Origin: Desulfotignum sp.
GTDB taxonomy: Bacteria; Desulfobacterota; Desulfobacteria; Desulfobacterales; Desulfobacteraceae
DNA length: 64,000 bases
Direction: 5' to 3'
NCBI GenBank assembly: GCA_011390635.1
Contig: JAABSA010000014.1
Span: forward strand, 23,528-87,527
Made by a program: the position numbers and the translations under genes. Positions 24,030-33,507 of the stretch are shown here, piece by piece (position 1 is the first letter of the stretch; every line of letters starts with the position of its first letter). The notes beneath the pieces are model-generated. The model did not search any database. It was not told where the DNA came from and saw only the letters and a program-made list of their open reading frames with translations.

Positions 24030-26180
24030 TTACTCATGGTGGACAATGCGTTTGACATCCAGCACCTTTTTGACCCGCCGCAGTTCAGACATGATTTTGC
24101 GCAACTGATCTGAACTTTCCACCATAACCGTAAAATACAACATGGCCACACCAGTATCCGATGTGTCAGTTTTGGCATTCAAAATATTGGCTTTATTTTT
24201 GGATATCACCGAGGCAATATCCGCCAGCAGGCCGAACCGGTCATCTGTTTTAAGCCGGATACTGGCTGGATAGGATTCAGAATACTCTCCGCCCCATTGC
24301 ACCTCTATCAACCGTTCCTGGCTCATTTTCATAACATTGAGGCAGTTTCTCCTATGGATGGTTACCCCCTGGCCCTGGGTAATATAACCGGTGATGGGAT
24401 CTCCGGGAAGGGGGTTGCAGCACTTGGAAAATTTTACCAGAACATCGTTGAGCCCCTTTACAATGATACCGGTATCTGATTTTCGGTGCCGGTTATCCAC
24501 CGCTTTGGAAAGGACGACTTCATCTTTGGTCTCCTGCTCCAATTGGGGCACGGCTTTGTTCAGAATCTGCATGGGGGTTATTTTTCCGAATCCCACATGG
24601 GCAATAAGATCATCCACGGTTCTGAACCCGAAAGTGTCTGCCACTTCCTTTATTTTTCCGGATTTGATCAAAGCATTAAAGTTCTGATTTTTCTTCCGGA
24701 ACAATTTTTCACACATTTCCCTGCCCAGGGAATAGGACCTTTCTTTTTCCCTGGCATTGATCACAGCCCGTATTTTTGTCCTGGCCTTGACGGTCTTGAC
24801 AAAAGCGAGCCAGTCCGGGCTGGGGGTGTGTCCTTTGGTGGTGATGATTTCCACCGTATCGCCGGTTTTCAGCTCATGGGCCAATGGAACGATCTTGCCG
24901 TTGACCTTTGAACCGGTGCATTCCGCCCCCACTTCGGTATGTATCCTGTAGGCAAAATCCACGGGCGTGGCGCCCTTGGGAAGGGTTTTGATATCGCCTG
25001 CAGGGGTGATCACATATATTTCATCGGGAAACAGGTCAATGCGGACATTTTCCAGAAATTCATCCGGATCATTGAAATTTTCCTGATTTTCCACAAGATT
25101 CCGTATCCAGGCAAACATTTCACCGGTATTTTCATCAATGCGGGTGCCTTCTTTGTAACTCCAGTGGGCGGCAATGCCGGATTCTGCGATCCGGTCCATC
25201 TCCTGGGTCCGGATCTGGATTTCCACCCGCTCTCCCTTGGGACCGATGACCGTGGTGTGGATGGACTGGTACATGTTGGGTTTGGGATTGCCGATATAGT
25301 CTTTGATCTTGTAATAGATGGGCTTCCACATGGAATGGATGGCGCCCATGGCGGCATAACACTGGGGCACGGTATCCAGAATGATGCGGAAGGCGATGAT
25401 ATCATACACCTCATCAAAATCCAGATTCTGGGAAATCATTTTCTGGTAAATGCTGTAGTGCTGCTTATATCGGCCCTTGATATCACAGGGCAGTTCCATC
25501 TCTTCCATTTTATAGTGCAGGCTTGTGGAAACCTCTTTGATATACGCTTCCTTTTCATCCTTGGCCCGGTTCACCAAGGCATCAATGCGCTCATACTCAT
25601 CGGGCATGGTGTAAAAAAAAGCGGTGTCTTCCAGTTCGTGCTTGACCCAGAATATTCCTAAGCGGGCCGCAATGGGCGCATAGATATCCAGGGTCTCCTG
25701 GGCTATAGCCGCCTGTTTATCCGGATTGTTGTGATATTTCAAGGTGCGCATATTGTGCAGCCGGTCCGCCAGCTTGATGAGTACCACCCGGATATCATCA
25801 GCCATGGCCAGGATCATTTTCCGCAAGGATTCAGCCTGCTGGGCCACTTTGTTGGAAAAAGGAAGGGCCGACAGCTTGGTCACCCCTTCCACAATATGGG
25901 CCACCCCGGGTCCGAACATGTCTGCAATATCTTCTTTGGTGGCCGGGGTATCTTCAATGACATCATGGAGCAGGGCTGCGGCAATACTTTCCACATCCAG
26001 ACGCATGCCTGCCAGAATATGGGCCACCTCCAGCGGATGGGACAGATAGGGTTCACCCGACAGCCGGACCTGGCCCTCATGGACCCGGGCGGAATACACA
26101 TAGGCCCGGTCAATGATATCGAGTTCCGCCTCGGAATTATACTCGACAATGGTATCCAGTATGTCGGTGATTCGAATCAT
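24030..26180 (-). CDS. rel: Bifunctional (p)ppGpp synthetase/hydrolase (Rel/SpoT)
   Basis: A 716-residue stringent-response enzyme. The N-terminal HD hydrolase domain is intact (AAALLHDVIEDTPAT around 65-80). The synthetase domain (about 230-345) has YDIIAFRIILDTVPQCYAAMG and PKPNMYQSIHTTVIGPKGERVEIQIRT. TGS (about 390-450: DIKTLPKGATPVDFAYRIHTEVG) and a C-terminal ACT domain (640-716) complete the long Rel form. It makes and destroys ppGpp in response to starvation. Downstream of proS in the same direction. Confidence 0.96.
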   Translation of the reverse strand: MIRITDILDTIVEYNSEAELDIIDRAYVYSARVHEGQVRLSGEPYLSHPLEVAHILAGMRLDVESIAAALLHDVIEDTPATKEDIADMFGPGVAHIVEGVTKLSALPFSNKVAQQAESLRKMILAMADDIRVVLIKLADRLHNMRTLKYHNNPDKQAAIAQETLDIYAPIAARLGIFWVKHELEDTAFFYTMPDEYERIDALVNRAKDEKEAYIKEVSTSLHYKMEEMELPCDIKGRYKQHYSIYQKMISQNLDFDEVYDIIAFRIILDTVPQCYAAMGAIHSMWKPIYYKIKDYIGNPKPNMYQSIHTTVIGPKGERVEIQIRTQEMDRIAESGIAAHWSYKEGTRIDENTGEMFAWIRNLVENQENFNDPDEFLENVRIDLFPDEIYVITPAGDIKTLPKGATPVDFAYRIHTEVGAECTGSKVNGKIVPLAHELKTGDTVEIITTKGHTPSPDWLAFVKTVKARTKIRAVINAREKERSYSLGREMCEKLFRKKNQNFNALIKSGKIKEVADTFGFRTVDDLIAHVGFGKITPMQILNKAVPQLEQETKDEVVLSKAVDNRHRKSDTGIIVKGLNDVLVKFSKCCNPLPGDPITGYITQGQGVTIHRRNCLNVMKMSQERLIEVQWGGEYSESYPASIRLKTDDRFGLLADIASVISKNKANILNAKTDTSDTGVAMLYFTVMVESSDQLRKIMSELRRVKKVLDVKRIVHHE

Positions 26181-26219
26181 GAACTGATGTCACCTGCCCG
26201 GCTGCTGACCGGTATCTGT

Positions 26220-27731
26220 TTAATAGGCTTTGGCAAACAGCACCCGCTGCTCACTGGATTGTTTGCAACAGATGCAATGACCATTCTCCTTTGGGCTGTC
26301 AAATGGAATGCACCGGATGGTGACGGACAGATCTTTTTTGATCTGTTCTTCACATTCACGGGATCCGCACCAGTGGGAAAAGACAAAGGCCCCGTTGTGG
26401 GCACCTCCTGTGTTTTCATACAGATCATAAAACCGTTGGTTGTCGTCTATACTGAAGGTATTGGCCTTCTGAAATGCCAGGGCCCTGTCAAACAGGGTCT
26501 GTTGAATACTGTCCAGGATCTGCGTTATGGTATTGATAAATTCATCCCGGGCAATACTCTGTTTCTGGCTTGCGGGATTGTCCCGCCGGGCCAGAAAAAC
26601 AGTGTTATTGGCAATATCCCTGGGGCCCAGCTCCACCCGGACGGGAATCCCTTTTTTCACCCAGTCCCATCCCCTGGCGCCGCCAATATCGCGGTCATCT
26701 ATCTCCACCTCCAGGGGGCGGCCAAAAAAATGTATGTTGCACAGGGCGGCTTTCAGTGCGCTGGCGCTCTCCAGCACCTTTGTATTGTCATCCTCTTTTT
26801 TCAGGATGGGCAGAATCACTACATGGGCCGGGGCGATGCGCGGAGGTACCACCAGGCCGTCATCATCAGAATGCACCATGATCATGCCGCCGATCATCCG
26901 GGTGGATGTCCCCCAGGAGGTGGTCCAGGCATATTGTTCCTGACCATCTTCGTTCTGGAATCGAATATGTGATCCTTTTGCAAAATTCTGGCCCAGAAAA
27001 TGGGAGGTGCCTGCCTGGAGTGCCCGGCGGTCCTGCATCATGGCCTCGATACAGGTGGTATCATCCGCCCCTGGAAATCTTTCAGAAATCGTTTTGCTGC
27101 CTTTGATCACGGGTATGGCCAGCCGTTCTTCCACAAACAGTGCATACAGATCCAGCATCTGGCGGGTTCTTTGGATAGCTTCTTCTTTTGAGGCATGGGC
27201 TGTATGACCCTCCTGCCACAAAAATTCGCTGGTTCTTAAAAACATGCGGGTACGCATCTCCCACCTGACAACATTGGCCCACTGATTCAACAGAATGGGC
27301 AGATCCCGGTAGGAAGAGGTCCACCTGGACATGGATTCGCCGATGATGGTTTCAGAAGTGGGCCGGACAATCAACGGTTCCGCCAGCTCTCCTGCGGGCA
27401 CCAGTTTTCCGTCTTTGTCTTTTTCCAGTTTATGGTGGGTGACCACGGCACATTCTTTGGCAAATCCATCCACGTGTTCCGCTTCTTTTTCCAGGTAGGA
27501 CAAGGGAATGAACAAAGGGAAATAGGCATTTTTCACCCCGGTTTTCTTGAACTCAGCATCCATCTGGTTCATGATGTTTTCCCAGATGGCATATCCCCAG
27601 GGTTTCATGACCATACACCCCCTGACAGGAGAATTTTCCGCCATATCCGCTGCCTTGATGACCTCCTGATACCATTGGGCATAATCCTGCTCCCGGGTGG
27701 GGGTGATTGCCGTTTTATTCTTTGCTCCCAT
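26220..27731 (-). CDS. proS: Proline--tRNA ligase (archaeal/eukaryotic-type ProS)
   Basis: A 503-residue class II synthetase of the short, archaeal/eukaryotic-like type without the bacterial editing insertion. Motifs: YAQWYQEVIKAADMAENSPVRGCMVMKPWGYAIWENI, LIVRPTSETIIGESMSRW, RWEMRTRMFLRTSEFLWQEGHTAHA, and HSDDDGLVVPPRIAP. The C-terminal zinc-binding-like domain ends KAY and has HWCGSRECEEQIKKD and CICC. The start is preceded by GGAGGAG. Overlaps the upstream ispG by 17 nt. Confidence 0.95.
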   Translation of the reverse strand: MGAKNKTAITPTREQDYAQWYQEVIKAADMAENSPVRGCMVMKPWGYAIWENIMNQMDAEFKKTGVKNAYFPLFIPLSYLEKEAEHVDGFAKECAVVTHHKLEKDKDGKLVPAGELAEPLIVRPTSETIIGESMSRWTSSYRDLPILLNQWANVVRWEMRTRMFLRTSEFLWQEGHTAHASKEEAIQRTRQMLDLYALFVEERLAIPVIKGSKTISERFPGADDTTCIEAMMQDRRALQAGTSHFLGQNFAKGSHIRFQNEDGQEQYAWTTSWGTSTRMIGGMIMVHSDDDGLVVPPRIAPAHVVILPILKKEDDNTKVLESASALKAALCNIHFFGRPLEVEIDDRDIGGARGWDWVKKGIPVRVELGPRDIANNTVFLARRDNPASQKQSIARDEFINTITQILDSIQQTLFDRALAFQKANTFSIDDNQRFYDLYENTGGAHNGAFVFSHWCGSRECEEQIKKDLSVTIRCIPFDSPKENGHCICCKQSSEQRVLFAKAY

Positions 27732-28827
27732 TCATCTCCTCCGAATTTTTCGTCATTTTATCAATTTCATACAGCAGCTGGGCCACAAGCTGGTCCTGGG
27801 CCACTTTTTTAAACACCTTGCCTTTTTTAAACAAAATTCCTGAGCCGTCTGCGCCTGCGATGCCGATATCTGCTTCCTTGGCTTCACCGGGCCCGTTAAC
27901 CACACACCCCATAATGGCAACTTTAATCTGAGTATCCCGCTCAAGTAAAGCTTTTTCTACATCTTCGGCAATTTTAAACAGATTGATCCGGCATCTGCCG
28001 CAGGTGGGACAGGAAATGATCTCCGGCCCCCGGTTTCGCAATCCCAAAGCCCGTAATATTTCATAGCCGGTGCGTACCTCTTCCACCGGATCACGGGTCA
28101 AGGATACCCGGATGGTGTCTCCCAGTCCCCGGGCCAACAGCATGCCGATGCCGATGGCGGATTTGGTAATGCCGGCATACAGCCCGCCCGCCTCAGTGAC
28201 TCCCACATGAAACGGCACATCGGTTCTGTCGGACAGCAGCTGGTATGCGGCCACGGTCCGGGCCACATCCGATGCTTTCAGGGAAATCTTGATATCGTAA
28301 AATCCCAGACTCTCCAGTATCCGGATATTGGCCATTCCGCTTTCCACCATGGCCTCTGCAGTGCTGCCCAGGCGCCGGGCAACCTCCTTTTCCAGGGATC
28401 CGGCATTGACACCGATGCGGATGGGAATGCCATGGGATTTTGCACAGTCCACCACTTTTTTCACCTTGTGACGGTCCCCGATATTGCCGGGATTGATGCG
28501 CAATCCGTTTGCCCCCGATTCGGCTGCAGCCAGGGCCAGCCTGAAATCAAAATGGATGTCCGCAATCAACGGAATGGTGATACGGTCCTTGATATGCCGT
28601 ATGGCGGCTGCGTCCGCCATTTCCGGCACCGCCACCCGGATGATCTCGCAACCGGCCTTCTCCAGGGTTTTGATCTGGCGGACCGTGGCATCCACATCCC
28701 GGGTCTGTGTATTGGTCATGGACTGGACTGAAACCGGCGCATCCGAGCCCACAACCACATCACCCACACGAATCTGCCGGGTGTTTCTTCTTTTTTGCAC
28801 CAATGGCATAGGTATTTTCCTGTTCAT
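27715..28827 (-). CDS. ispG: 4-hydroxy-3-methylbut-2-enyl-diphosphate synthase
   Basis: A 370-residue [4Fe-4S] enzyme of the non-mevalonate isoprenoid pathway, converting MEcPP to HMBPP. TIM barrel motifs: VSVQSMTNTQTRDVDATV, PLIADIHFDFRLAL, GLRINPGNIG, and LGDTIRVSLT. Cluster ligands are in SCPTCGRC and AIMGCVVNGPGEA with the distal Glu. First gene of the reverse ispG-proS-rel-phoH run, overlapping proS by 17 nt. Confidence 0.97.
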   Translation of the reverse strand: MNRKIPMPLVQKRRNTRQIRVGDVVVGSDAPVSVQSMTNTQTRDVDATVRQIKTLEKAGCEIIRVAVPEMADAAAIRHIKDRITIPLIADIHFDFRLALAAAESGANGLRINPGNIGDRHKVKKVVDCAKSHGIPIRIGVNAGSLEKEVARRLGSTAEAMVESGMANIRILESLGFYDIKISLKASDVARTVAAYQLLSDRTDVPFHVGVTEAGGLYAGITKSAIGIGMLLARGLGDTIRVSLTRDPVEEVRTGYEILRALGLRNRGPEIISCPTCGRCRINLFKIAEDVEKALLERDTQIKVAIMGCVVNGPGEAKEADIGIAGADGSGILFKKGKVFKKVAQDQLVAQLLYEIDKMTKNSEEMNGSKE

Positions 28828-28934
28828 CTCTCACAGGTATGTATCTGACAGATCCTCAAAAAATCAGGATATGGATACAACCCGGGACAAGCGGTTTTCA
28901 TAAAATATAATGTACCATATTTTCCATGATCGAT

Positions 28935-29732
28935 TCAAGCAGGCAAATGGGACGGTATATCATCGAACATATCAGACAGCACTGTCAAAGACCGGTTCAG
29001 GTCTTCCCGGTTAAACACCTCCAGGCTCACAGTTCCCCCATAGCCCTGCAACAGTTTGCGCACACGGTCCATATCACCGGGGTTCAGCCGGTCCAGGCTG
29101 GTATGGTCCTTGATCCCCAAGCCTGAGCAGGTTACGCCATGAAGATGAACCAACGCCAGACGGTCCTGGAAAATTTCAAAACTGTGTGCAGGATCATACC
29201 CATACCGGAAATGATGGCCGAGATCAATGCAGACCGTAAGATCATGGGCTGCCAGCAAAGGGATCAGACAGTGAGGGGGATAGTCCAGAGTTTCCACGGA
29301 CAAGATTCCGGGGCCGGGCAGATGGGGCATCAGCCGGTTCAAACCGTCCAGGGCCCGGTCCTGCCAGGCTGTCACACCGTCAAGATATTGCGGTTGCACC
29401 ATTTCCAGGTGAAGGGTATGGGTGGAGGGGGACAACGGTTCACACAATGCCACCACCCGTGCAATGGTATCAGCGGCTTTTTGACGATGGTGCGGTGCAC
29501 CATGGGTAAGGCTGACATCTGTGGGCAGATGAATATTATACCCGACATCCAGATCACGTGACAATGCGGCCAGTTCAGCAATCTCTGCTTTTTTGGGCAG
29601 CACGGTTTCAGGAATGCTTTCAAAAACAAGGAGTTCTATTTCATCAAACAATGCACCTGTTTTGCGGACATTGGGAAGAATATGGTCCGGATAGATAAAT
29701 GAGGTGGTGCCTAATCGAAACAATCTTTTCAT
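28935..29732 (-). CDS. cbiR: CbiR-like cobamide-remodelling phosphodiesterase (AP-endonuclease-like TIM barrel)
   Basis: A 265-residue TIM-barrel protein of the sugar-phosphate isomerase/AP-endonuclease superfamily: RLGTTSFIYPDHILPNVR, a buried acidic strand (FDEIELLVFES), NIHLPTDVSLTHG, LSVETLDYP, CIDLGHHFRYG, VHLHGV and VSLEVFN, with histidines and acids that could bind metal. CbiR enzymes, described in Akkermansia, remove the lower ligand side of cobamides so that cells can rebuild them. Its place at the end of a cobU-cobS-cobD-cbiB operon supports this. The family call rests on fold-level motifs and context. ATG at 29732 chosen over a TTG at 29753 that overlaps cbiB. Confidence 0.7.
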   Translation of the reverse strand: MKRLFRLGTTSFIYPDHILPNVRKTGALFDEIELLVFESIPETVLPKKAEIAELAALSRDLDVGYNIHLPTDVSLTHGAPHHRQKAADTIARVVALCEPLSPSTHTLHLEMVQPQYLDGVTAWQDRALDGLNRLMPHLPGPGILSVETLDYPPHCLIPLLAAHDLTVCIDLGHHFRYGYDPAHSFEIFQDRLALVHLHGVTCSGLGIKDHTSLDRLNPGDMDRVRKLLQGYGGTVSLEVFNREDLNRSLTVLSDMFDDIPSHLPA

Positions 29733-29736
29733 GATC

Positions 29737-30705
29737 TTATCCCGCCCCTGCAACCTGTTTCAGGACTGCCAGTGACATGGCTGCCAGAAGCCCTGTCACT
29801 GCAGCTGTCTGCATCAGCCCGCAGGCCTGATCAATGGCGGCTATTTTTGGATCATCAAAAACAGCCCCGATATAGGGCTTGTCCACCTGTCTGCCATGGT
29901 AGATGCCGGGTCCCCCCAGGCGGATGCCCAGGGCACCGGCAAAGGCTGCCTCGGGAAATCCCGCGTTGGGACTCTTGTGCAGCCGGCCCTGGGAAAATCC
30001 AATTTTCAACGCCCTGCTGCTGGATGCCGGGGGAACACAAACGGCAGCGGCCGCTATCACCAAAACAGCCAGCCGGGCCGGAATAAAATTGGCGGCATCA
30101 TCAATGCGGGCAGATGCTCTGCCAAACAATATATAGGTATCATTTTGATATCCCACCATGGAATCCAGGGTATTGACCATTTTATAGGCAACCGCCCCGG
30201 GAACCCCCAGCACCAGTGCCCAGAAAAGCGGGGATAAAAACCCGTCCACAAAATTTTCCGCCACCGTCTCGACCGTGGCACGGGTCACACCCGGTAGATC
30301 CAGTGTCTGCGTTTCTCTGCCCACAATCATGGATACCTTTTGCCTGGCTGCTTGCACATCTTTCGCCTCCAGGGGCCGGGCGACGGCCAAGGCTGCATCT
30401 TTCAAACTTTTGACCGAAAAACAATAAAACAGCAGTACCACCTGGATACCCAGACCCAGAAACGGATGCATCCAACCGGCTGCCCAAATCAGTATCAGGG
30501 CCAGAAAATAGGTGGTGCAGATCAGAAAAACGGCAAAAAACACCCCGGCTGCAAACGGCTTGCAAAAAAACTGTCTGAAAAATCCTTCCAAAAAAGCAAT
30601 GGCCCTGCCCATGTATACCACCGGATGGGGCAGCCGGCAGGGGTCCCCCAGGACAAAATCCAGGACAAATGCTGCCGGCAGGATATACCAGGCTGCTTCA
30701 ATCAT
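29737..30705 (-). CDS. cbiB: Adenosylcobinamide-phosphate synthase CbiB
   Basis: A membrane protein of about 322 residues joining aminopropanol phosphate to adenosylcobyric acid. Family motifs: FVLDFVLGDPCRLPHPVVYMGRAI, GVTRATVETVAENFVDGFLSPLFWALVLGVPGAVAYKMVNTLDSMVGYQN, FGRASARIDDAANFIPARL and SPNAGFPEAAFAGALGIRLGGP. An in-frame GTG at 30717 is an alternative start, and neither has a strong ribosome-binding site. Overlaps the cobD stop by 8 nt. Confidence 0.94.
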   Translation of the reverse strand: MIEAAWYILPAAFVLDFVLGDPCRLPHPVVYMGRAIAFLEGFFRQFFCKPFAAGVFFAVFLICTTYFLALILIWAAGWMHPFLGLGIQVVLLFYCFSVKSLKDAALAVARPLEAKDVQAARQKVSMIVGRETQTLDLPGVTRATVETVAENFVDGFLSPLFWALVLGVPGAVAYKMVNTLDSMVGYQNDTYILFGRASARIDDAANFIPARLAVLVIAAAAVCVPPASSSRALKIGFSQGRLHKSPNAGFPEAAFAGALGIRLGGPGIYHGRQVDKPYIGAVFDDPKIAAIDQACGLMQTAAVTGLLAAMSLAVLKQVAGAG

Positions 30706-31780
30706 GGGCCAGGGCACGTTGTATACTGGATGCCAGTTTCATATTGGTATCCCGGTCCTTGAGGGAAAACCGCACAAACCCGGGGGAGAGGCCTGTAAAA
30801 TTGGAACAATCCCGGATCAGCAGCCGGTCCTGCCCCACCTGTCGGCATAGGTGTGCAGCGGTGTGGTGCAAAAGTTCTGCCAGAATAAAACAGGTGTGAC
30901 CCTGTACCGGCACAATGCCTTGCAGTCGGGCAATGGCATCCAGAAATACCTGCTTTTCTGCGGCAATATAGGCCCGGGTTTTTTCATAAAAAGGCGCGAT
31001 CTGATCCGGATGATCAAAAATGTCTCTGATCACAATCTGGGCCAGGGAATTGACACTCCAGGGCTGGTAATAGGCCATAACCCGGTCGATCAATGGCTTT
31101 GCACCGCTTAAAAACCCGGTGCGCAGCCCGGGAATGGTAAAAATTTTGGACATGGAGGACAGCACCAGCAGGTTGGCAAATGCGGTATCATGGATAAGGG
31201 AAATCTCGCCGGCTCTTTCCACAAAGGGAAGATAGGATTCATCCACCACAAAACACACATGGGGATTATGTTCCACAAGGGTTGTAATGAACTCTTTTTC
31301 CACAAGGACACCGGTGGGGTTGTTGGGGTTGCAGATAAAAACAATATCTGCTTTGGCCGACATCTCTGATACTGCTTCCAGGTCGGGCAAAAAACCATCT
31401 TCCGCCCTGGAATTCCAGTGGACAGGCGCTATGTTATTCATGTGGCAGGCATCGGCGTAATCAGAATAGGTGGGTCCCAGGATCAGCACGTTTGCCGCTT
31501 GCAGGGCCCTGGGAATGGTGTAGATAAACCAGGTGGTGCCATTGCCGGCGATAACACAGGCCGGATCGATGTCATGGTACCGGGCAAATGCATTTGTCAT
31601 GGACCGTGCATCCGGCTCGGGAAGGCAATGGATGGCAGACAGGTTCTCCAGTAAAACATTTTTGATACGTTCCGGCGGTCCCAGGGGATTGAGGTTTGCG
31701 CTCATGTCGGTGATGTCATATACAGAACACCCCAGTTCCTCCGCCAAACCTGTTTTGTTGCCGCCATGGCCGATAATCAT
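30698..31780 (-). CDS. cobD: Threonine-phosphate decarboxylase CobD-like aminotransferase
   Basis: A 360-residue PLP enzyme of fold type I: HGGNKTGLAEELGCSVYDITDMSANLNPLGPP at the start, ICNPNNPTG, VVDESYLPFV and the PLP lysine in SSMSKIFTIPGLRTGFL. In this context it should supply (R)-1-aminopropan-2-yl phosphate from threonine phosphate for CbiB. Histidinol-phosphate aminotransferase is the related alternative, but the HGG...DxSANxNPxGPP start is characteristic of CobD. Confidence 0.93.
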   Translation of the reverse strand: MIIGHGGNKTGLAEELGCSVYDITDMSANLNPLGPPERIKNVLLENLSAIHCLPEPDARSMTNAFARYHDIDPACVIAGNGTTWFIYTIPRALQAANVLILGPTYSDYADACHMNNIAPVHWNSRAEDGFLPDLEAVSEMSAKADIVFICNPNNPTGVLVEKEFITTLVEHNPHVCFVVDESYLPFVERAGEISLIHDTAFANLLVLSSMSKIFTIPGLRTGFLSGAKPLIDRVMAYYQPWSVNSLAQIVIRDIFDHPDQIAPFYEKTRAYIAAEKQVFLDAIARLQGIVPVQGHTCFILAELLHHTAAHLCRQVGQDRLLIRDCSNFTGLSPGFVRFSLKDRDTNMKLASSIQRALAHD

Positions 31781-31795
31781 GATACAATCCTTATT

Positions 31796-32563
31796 TTACA
31801 CAAGAGCCGCACCGCAGGCGAGAAACAAAATGGCTTCCAGCATTTCTGTCATGGCACCCAGCATATCTCCTGTGATGCAGTTCATTTTTTTTTTATAAAA
31901 CCATAACATTCCAAAACAGGTAACCGCAAATACCAGATTCAGAACCAGGCCGTTATAGCCTAAAAACAGGGATAAACACAAGGGGATCAGGCAATAGATA
32001 AAATCTTTTGTACCCAAAGGGGAGGCAAACAGGTCCAGTCCTGTGCCGGTCTCTTTTCGGCCATAGTGCAGAAACCGGATGCCGAAAATCATGGATGCCC
32101 TGGCATAGGCCGGCACCAGCATCAGGATCAGCAGGCTTTGGAAGATATCAAAACTGGTTTTGACAGCATAAATGCCGGCCAGCTTTACGGCCAGCACACA
32201 GACCACGGCCACAAGTCCCATCATGCCGGTGCGGCTGTCTTTCATGATTTCCAGGGCCTTTTCTCTGGATCGGTGGCTGAAAATCCCGTCCGCCGTGTCT
32301 CCCAAGCCATCCAGGTGAAACGCCCCTGTCAAAATCACCAGACAGAGCAGGTCCATAAGCGCTGCCACGGGCGTGGGCCACAGCCTGGAAGCCACAAGAT
32401 CCACCAGTACCATCAGACTGCCCAGGATCAATCCCACCACCGGAAAAAAACGGATCATACCCATGGGAGAGTAGGCCACATTGCGGCCAGCCGGCAGAAT
32501 CGTTATAAACAAAATACAGGACCGCAGGTCCGTGAAAAACCCGCTTGTTCCGGAAGGGGTCAT
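31796..32563 (-). CDS. cobS: Adenosylcobinamide-GDP ribazoletransferase CobS
   Basis: A 255-residue integral membrane protein that attaches the lower nucleotide base to adenosylcobinamide-GDP. Motifs: DLRSCILFITILPAG, RFFPVVGLILG, TGAFHLDGLGDTADGIFSHRSREKALEIMKDSRTGMMG (the conserved DGLGD...DG and MKDSRxG), and YARASM. The ATG at 32563 overlaps the radical SAM stop by 4 nt; an upstream frame to 32623 lies wholly inside that gene. Confidence 0.95.
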   Translation of the reverse strand: MTPSGTSGFFTDLRSCILFITILPAGRNVAYSPMGMIRFFPVVGLILGSLMVLVDLVASRLWPTPVAALMDLLCLVILTGAFHLDGLGDTADGIFSHRSREKALEIMKDSRTGMMGLVAVVCVLAVKLAGIYAVKTSFDIFQSLLILMLVPAYARASMIFGIRFLHYGRKETGTGLDLFASPLGTKDFIYCLIPLCLSLFLGYNGLVLNLVFAVTCFGMLWFYKKKMNCITGDMLGAMTEMLEAILFLACGAALV

Positions 32564-33504
32564 GTCTGCCCTTTCACGGTGAAAAAAAACTCTCCCCTGG
32601 CTTCCTGCCGGGATGTTATGCATCCCTTTGCCGTTAAATCGGCCAGCAGTTTTTTTACTTCTTGTTTGTGCAACCCCAGGACAGCAGCCAGATCTTCTCT
32701 GGTGCAGGGCCTGCGGTGTATGGTTTCCAAAATTGCTGCCCCCGGATCCTGTGCCTGCCGTTTCCGGGTCCCGGTGCCGGCCCGGGCAATGATCTCCACG
32801 TTATTTTCATCCAGGAGTGTAATCACCCGTTCCAACTCCTCTGGCGCAGCCGGCCTGAGAGTGGAAACCGTACCCGGCCGATCCAGGGTGTTGAGCTGAA
32901 CCTTCTGAGGCTTTATCTTTCTGATGGCTGTCTTCAGCAATGTCAATTCTTTTTGGGTGTCATTTATCCCGGGCAGCACAAATATTTCCAGCCAGACATT
33001 ACCTGAAAACTGCTTTGTAAAATCAGCAATACCATCAATAATCTCTGTCGGTTGAATGCCGGCACAGGGCCGGTTGATGTCGTAAAAGGTCTTGGGAAAT
33101 ACCGCATCCACAGAAGGCACAACCAGATCGGCCAGGGCAAGTTCAGCCCGTACGGCAGGATCACTCATCAAAGTGGCATTGGTGAGTACCGCCACCTGTA
33201 TCCCGGGCTTTTTTTCTTTAATATGGGCAATCACCTGTCCAAGACCCAGATTCAGCGTGGGTTCTCCTGATCCGGAAAAGGTGATATAATCCGGATCATC
33301 ATTATGGGCCCAATAATGGTCCAGTTCCCGGCACACATCCTCACAGGAAACATATTGTCTGCGCTCTTTTGTCAGGTCGGTGGTTTCGCCGCATTCGCAG
33401 TACACACAGTTCATGCTGCAGATTTTGTGGGTGACCAGGTCCACTCCCAGAGAAACCCCCAGCCGCCGGGACCGAACCGGCCCGAATAAATGCCGATATT
33501 GCAT
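32560..33504 (-). CDS. Radical SAM protein with C-terminal winged helix (COG0731-like)
   Basis: A 314-residue protein. The cluster motif CSMNCVYCECG is a CxxxCxxC radical SAM site at about residues 29-36, followed by ITFSGSGEPTLNLGLGQVI, VAVLTNATLMSDP and the barrel to about 230. The last 70 residues look like a winged helix (ILETIHRRPCTREDLAAVLGLHKQEVKKLLADL). It resembles COG0731, the tRNA-wyosine-synthetase-like group, whose bacterial members have no assigned reaction. It lies inside a cobamide operon, 3 nt after cobU and overlapping cobS, so a link to cobamide or B12-dependent metabolism is possible but unproven. Confidence 0.85.
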   Translation of the reverse strand: MQYRHLFGPVRSRRLGVSLGVDLVTHKICSMNCVYCECGETTDLTKERRQYVSCEDVCRELDHYWAHNDDPDYITFSGSGEPTLNLGLGQVIAHIKEKKPGIQVAVLTNATLMSDPAVRAELALADLVVPSVDAVFPKTFYDINRPCAGIQPTEIIDGIADFTKQFSGNVWLEIFVLPGINDTQKELTLLKTAIRKIKPQKVQLNTLDRPGTVSTLRPAAPEELERVITLLDENNVEIIARAGTGTRKRQAQDPGAAILETIHRRPCTREDLAAVLGLHKQEVKKLLADLTAKGCITSRQEARGEFFFTVKGQT

Positions 33505-33507
33505 GGT

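Noticed and set aside
25731..26972. Forward open frame of 413 codons opposite rel and proS
   Set aside because: It spans two real reverse genes and its translation has no motif, so it is a shadow.
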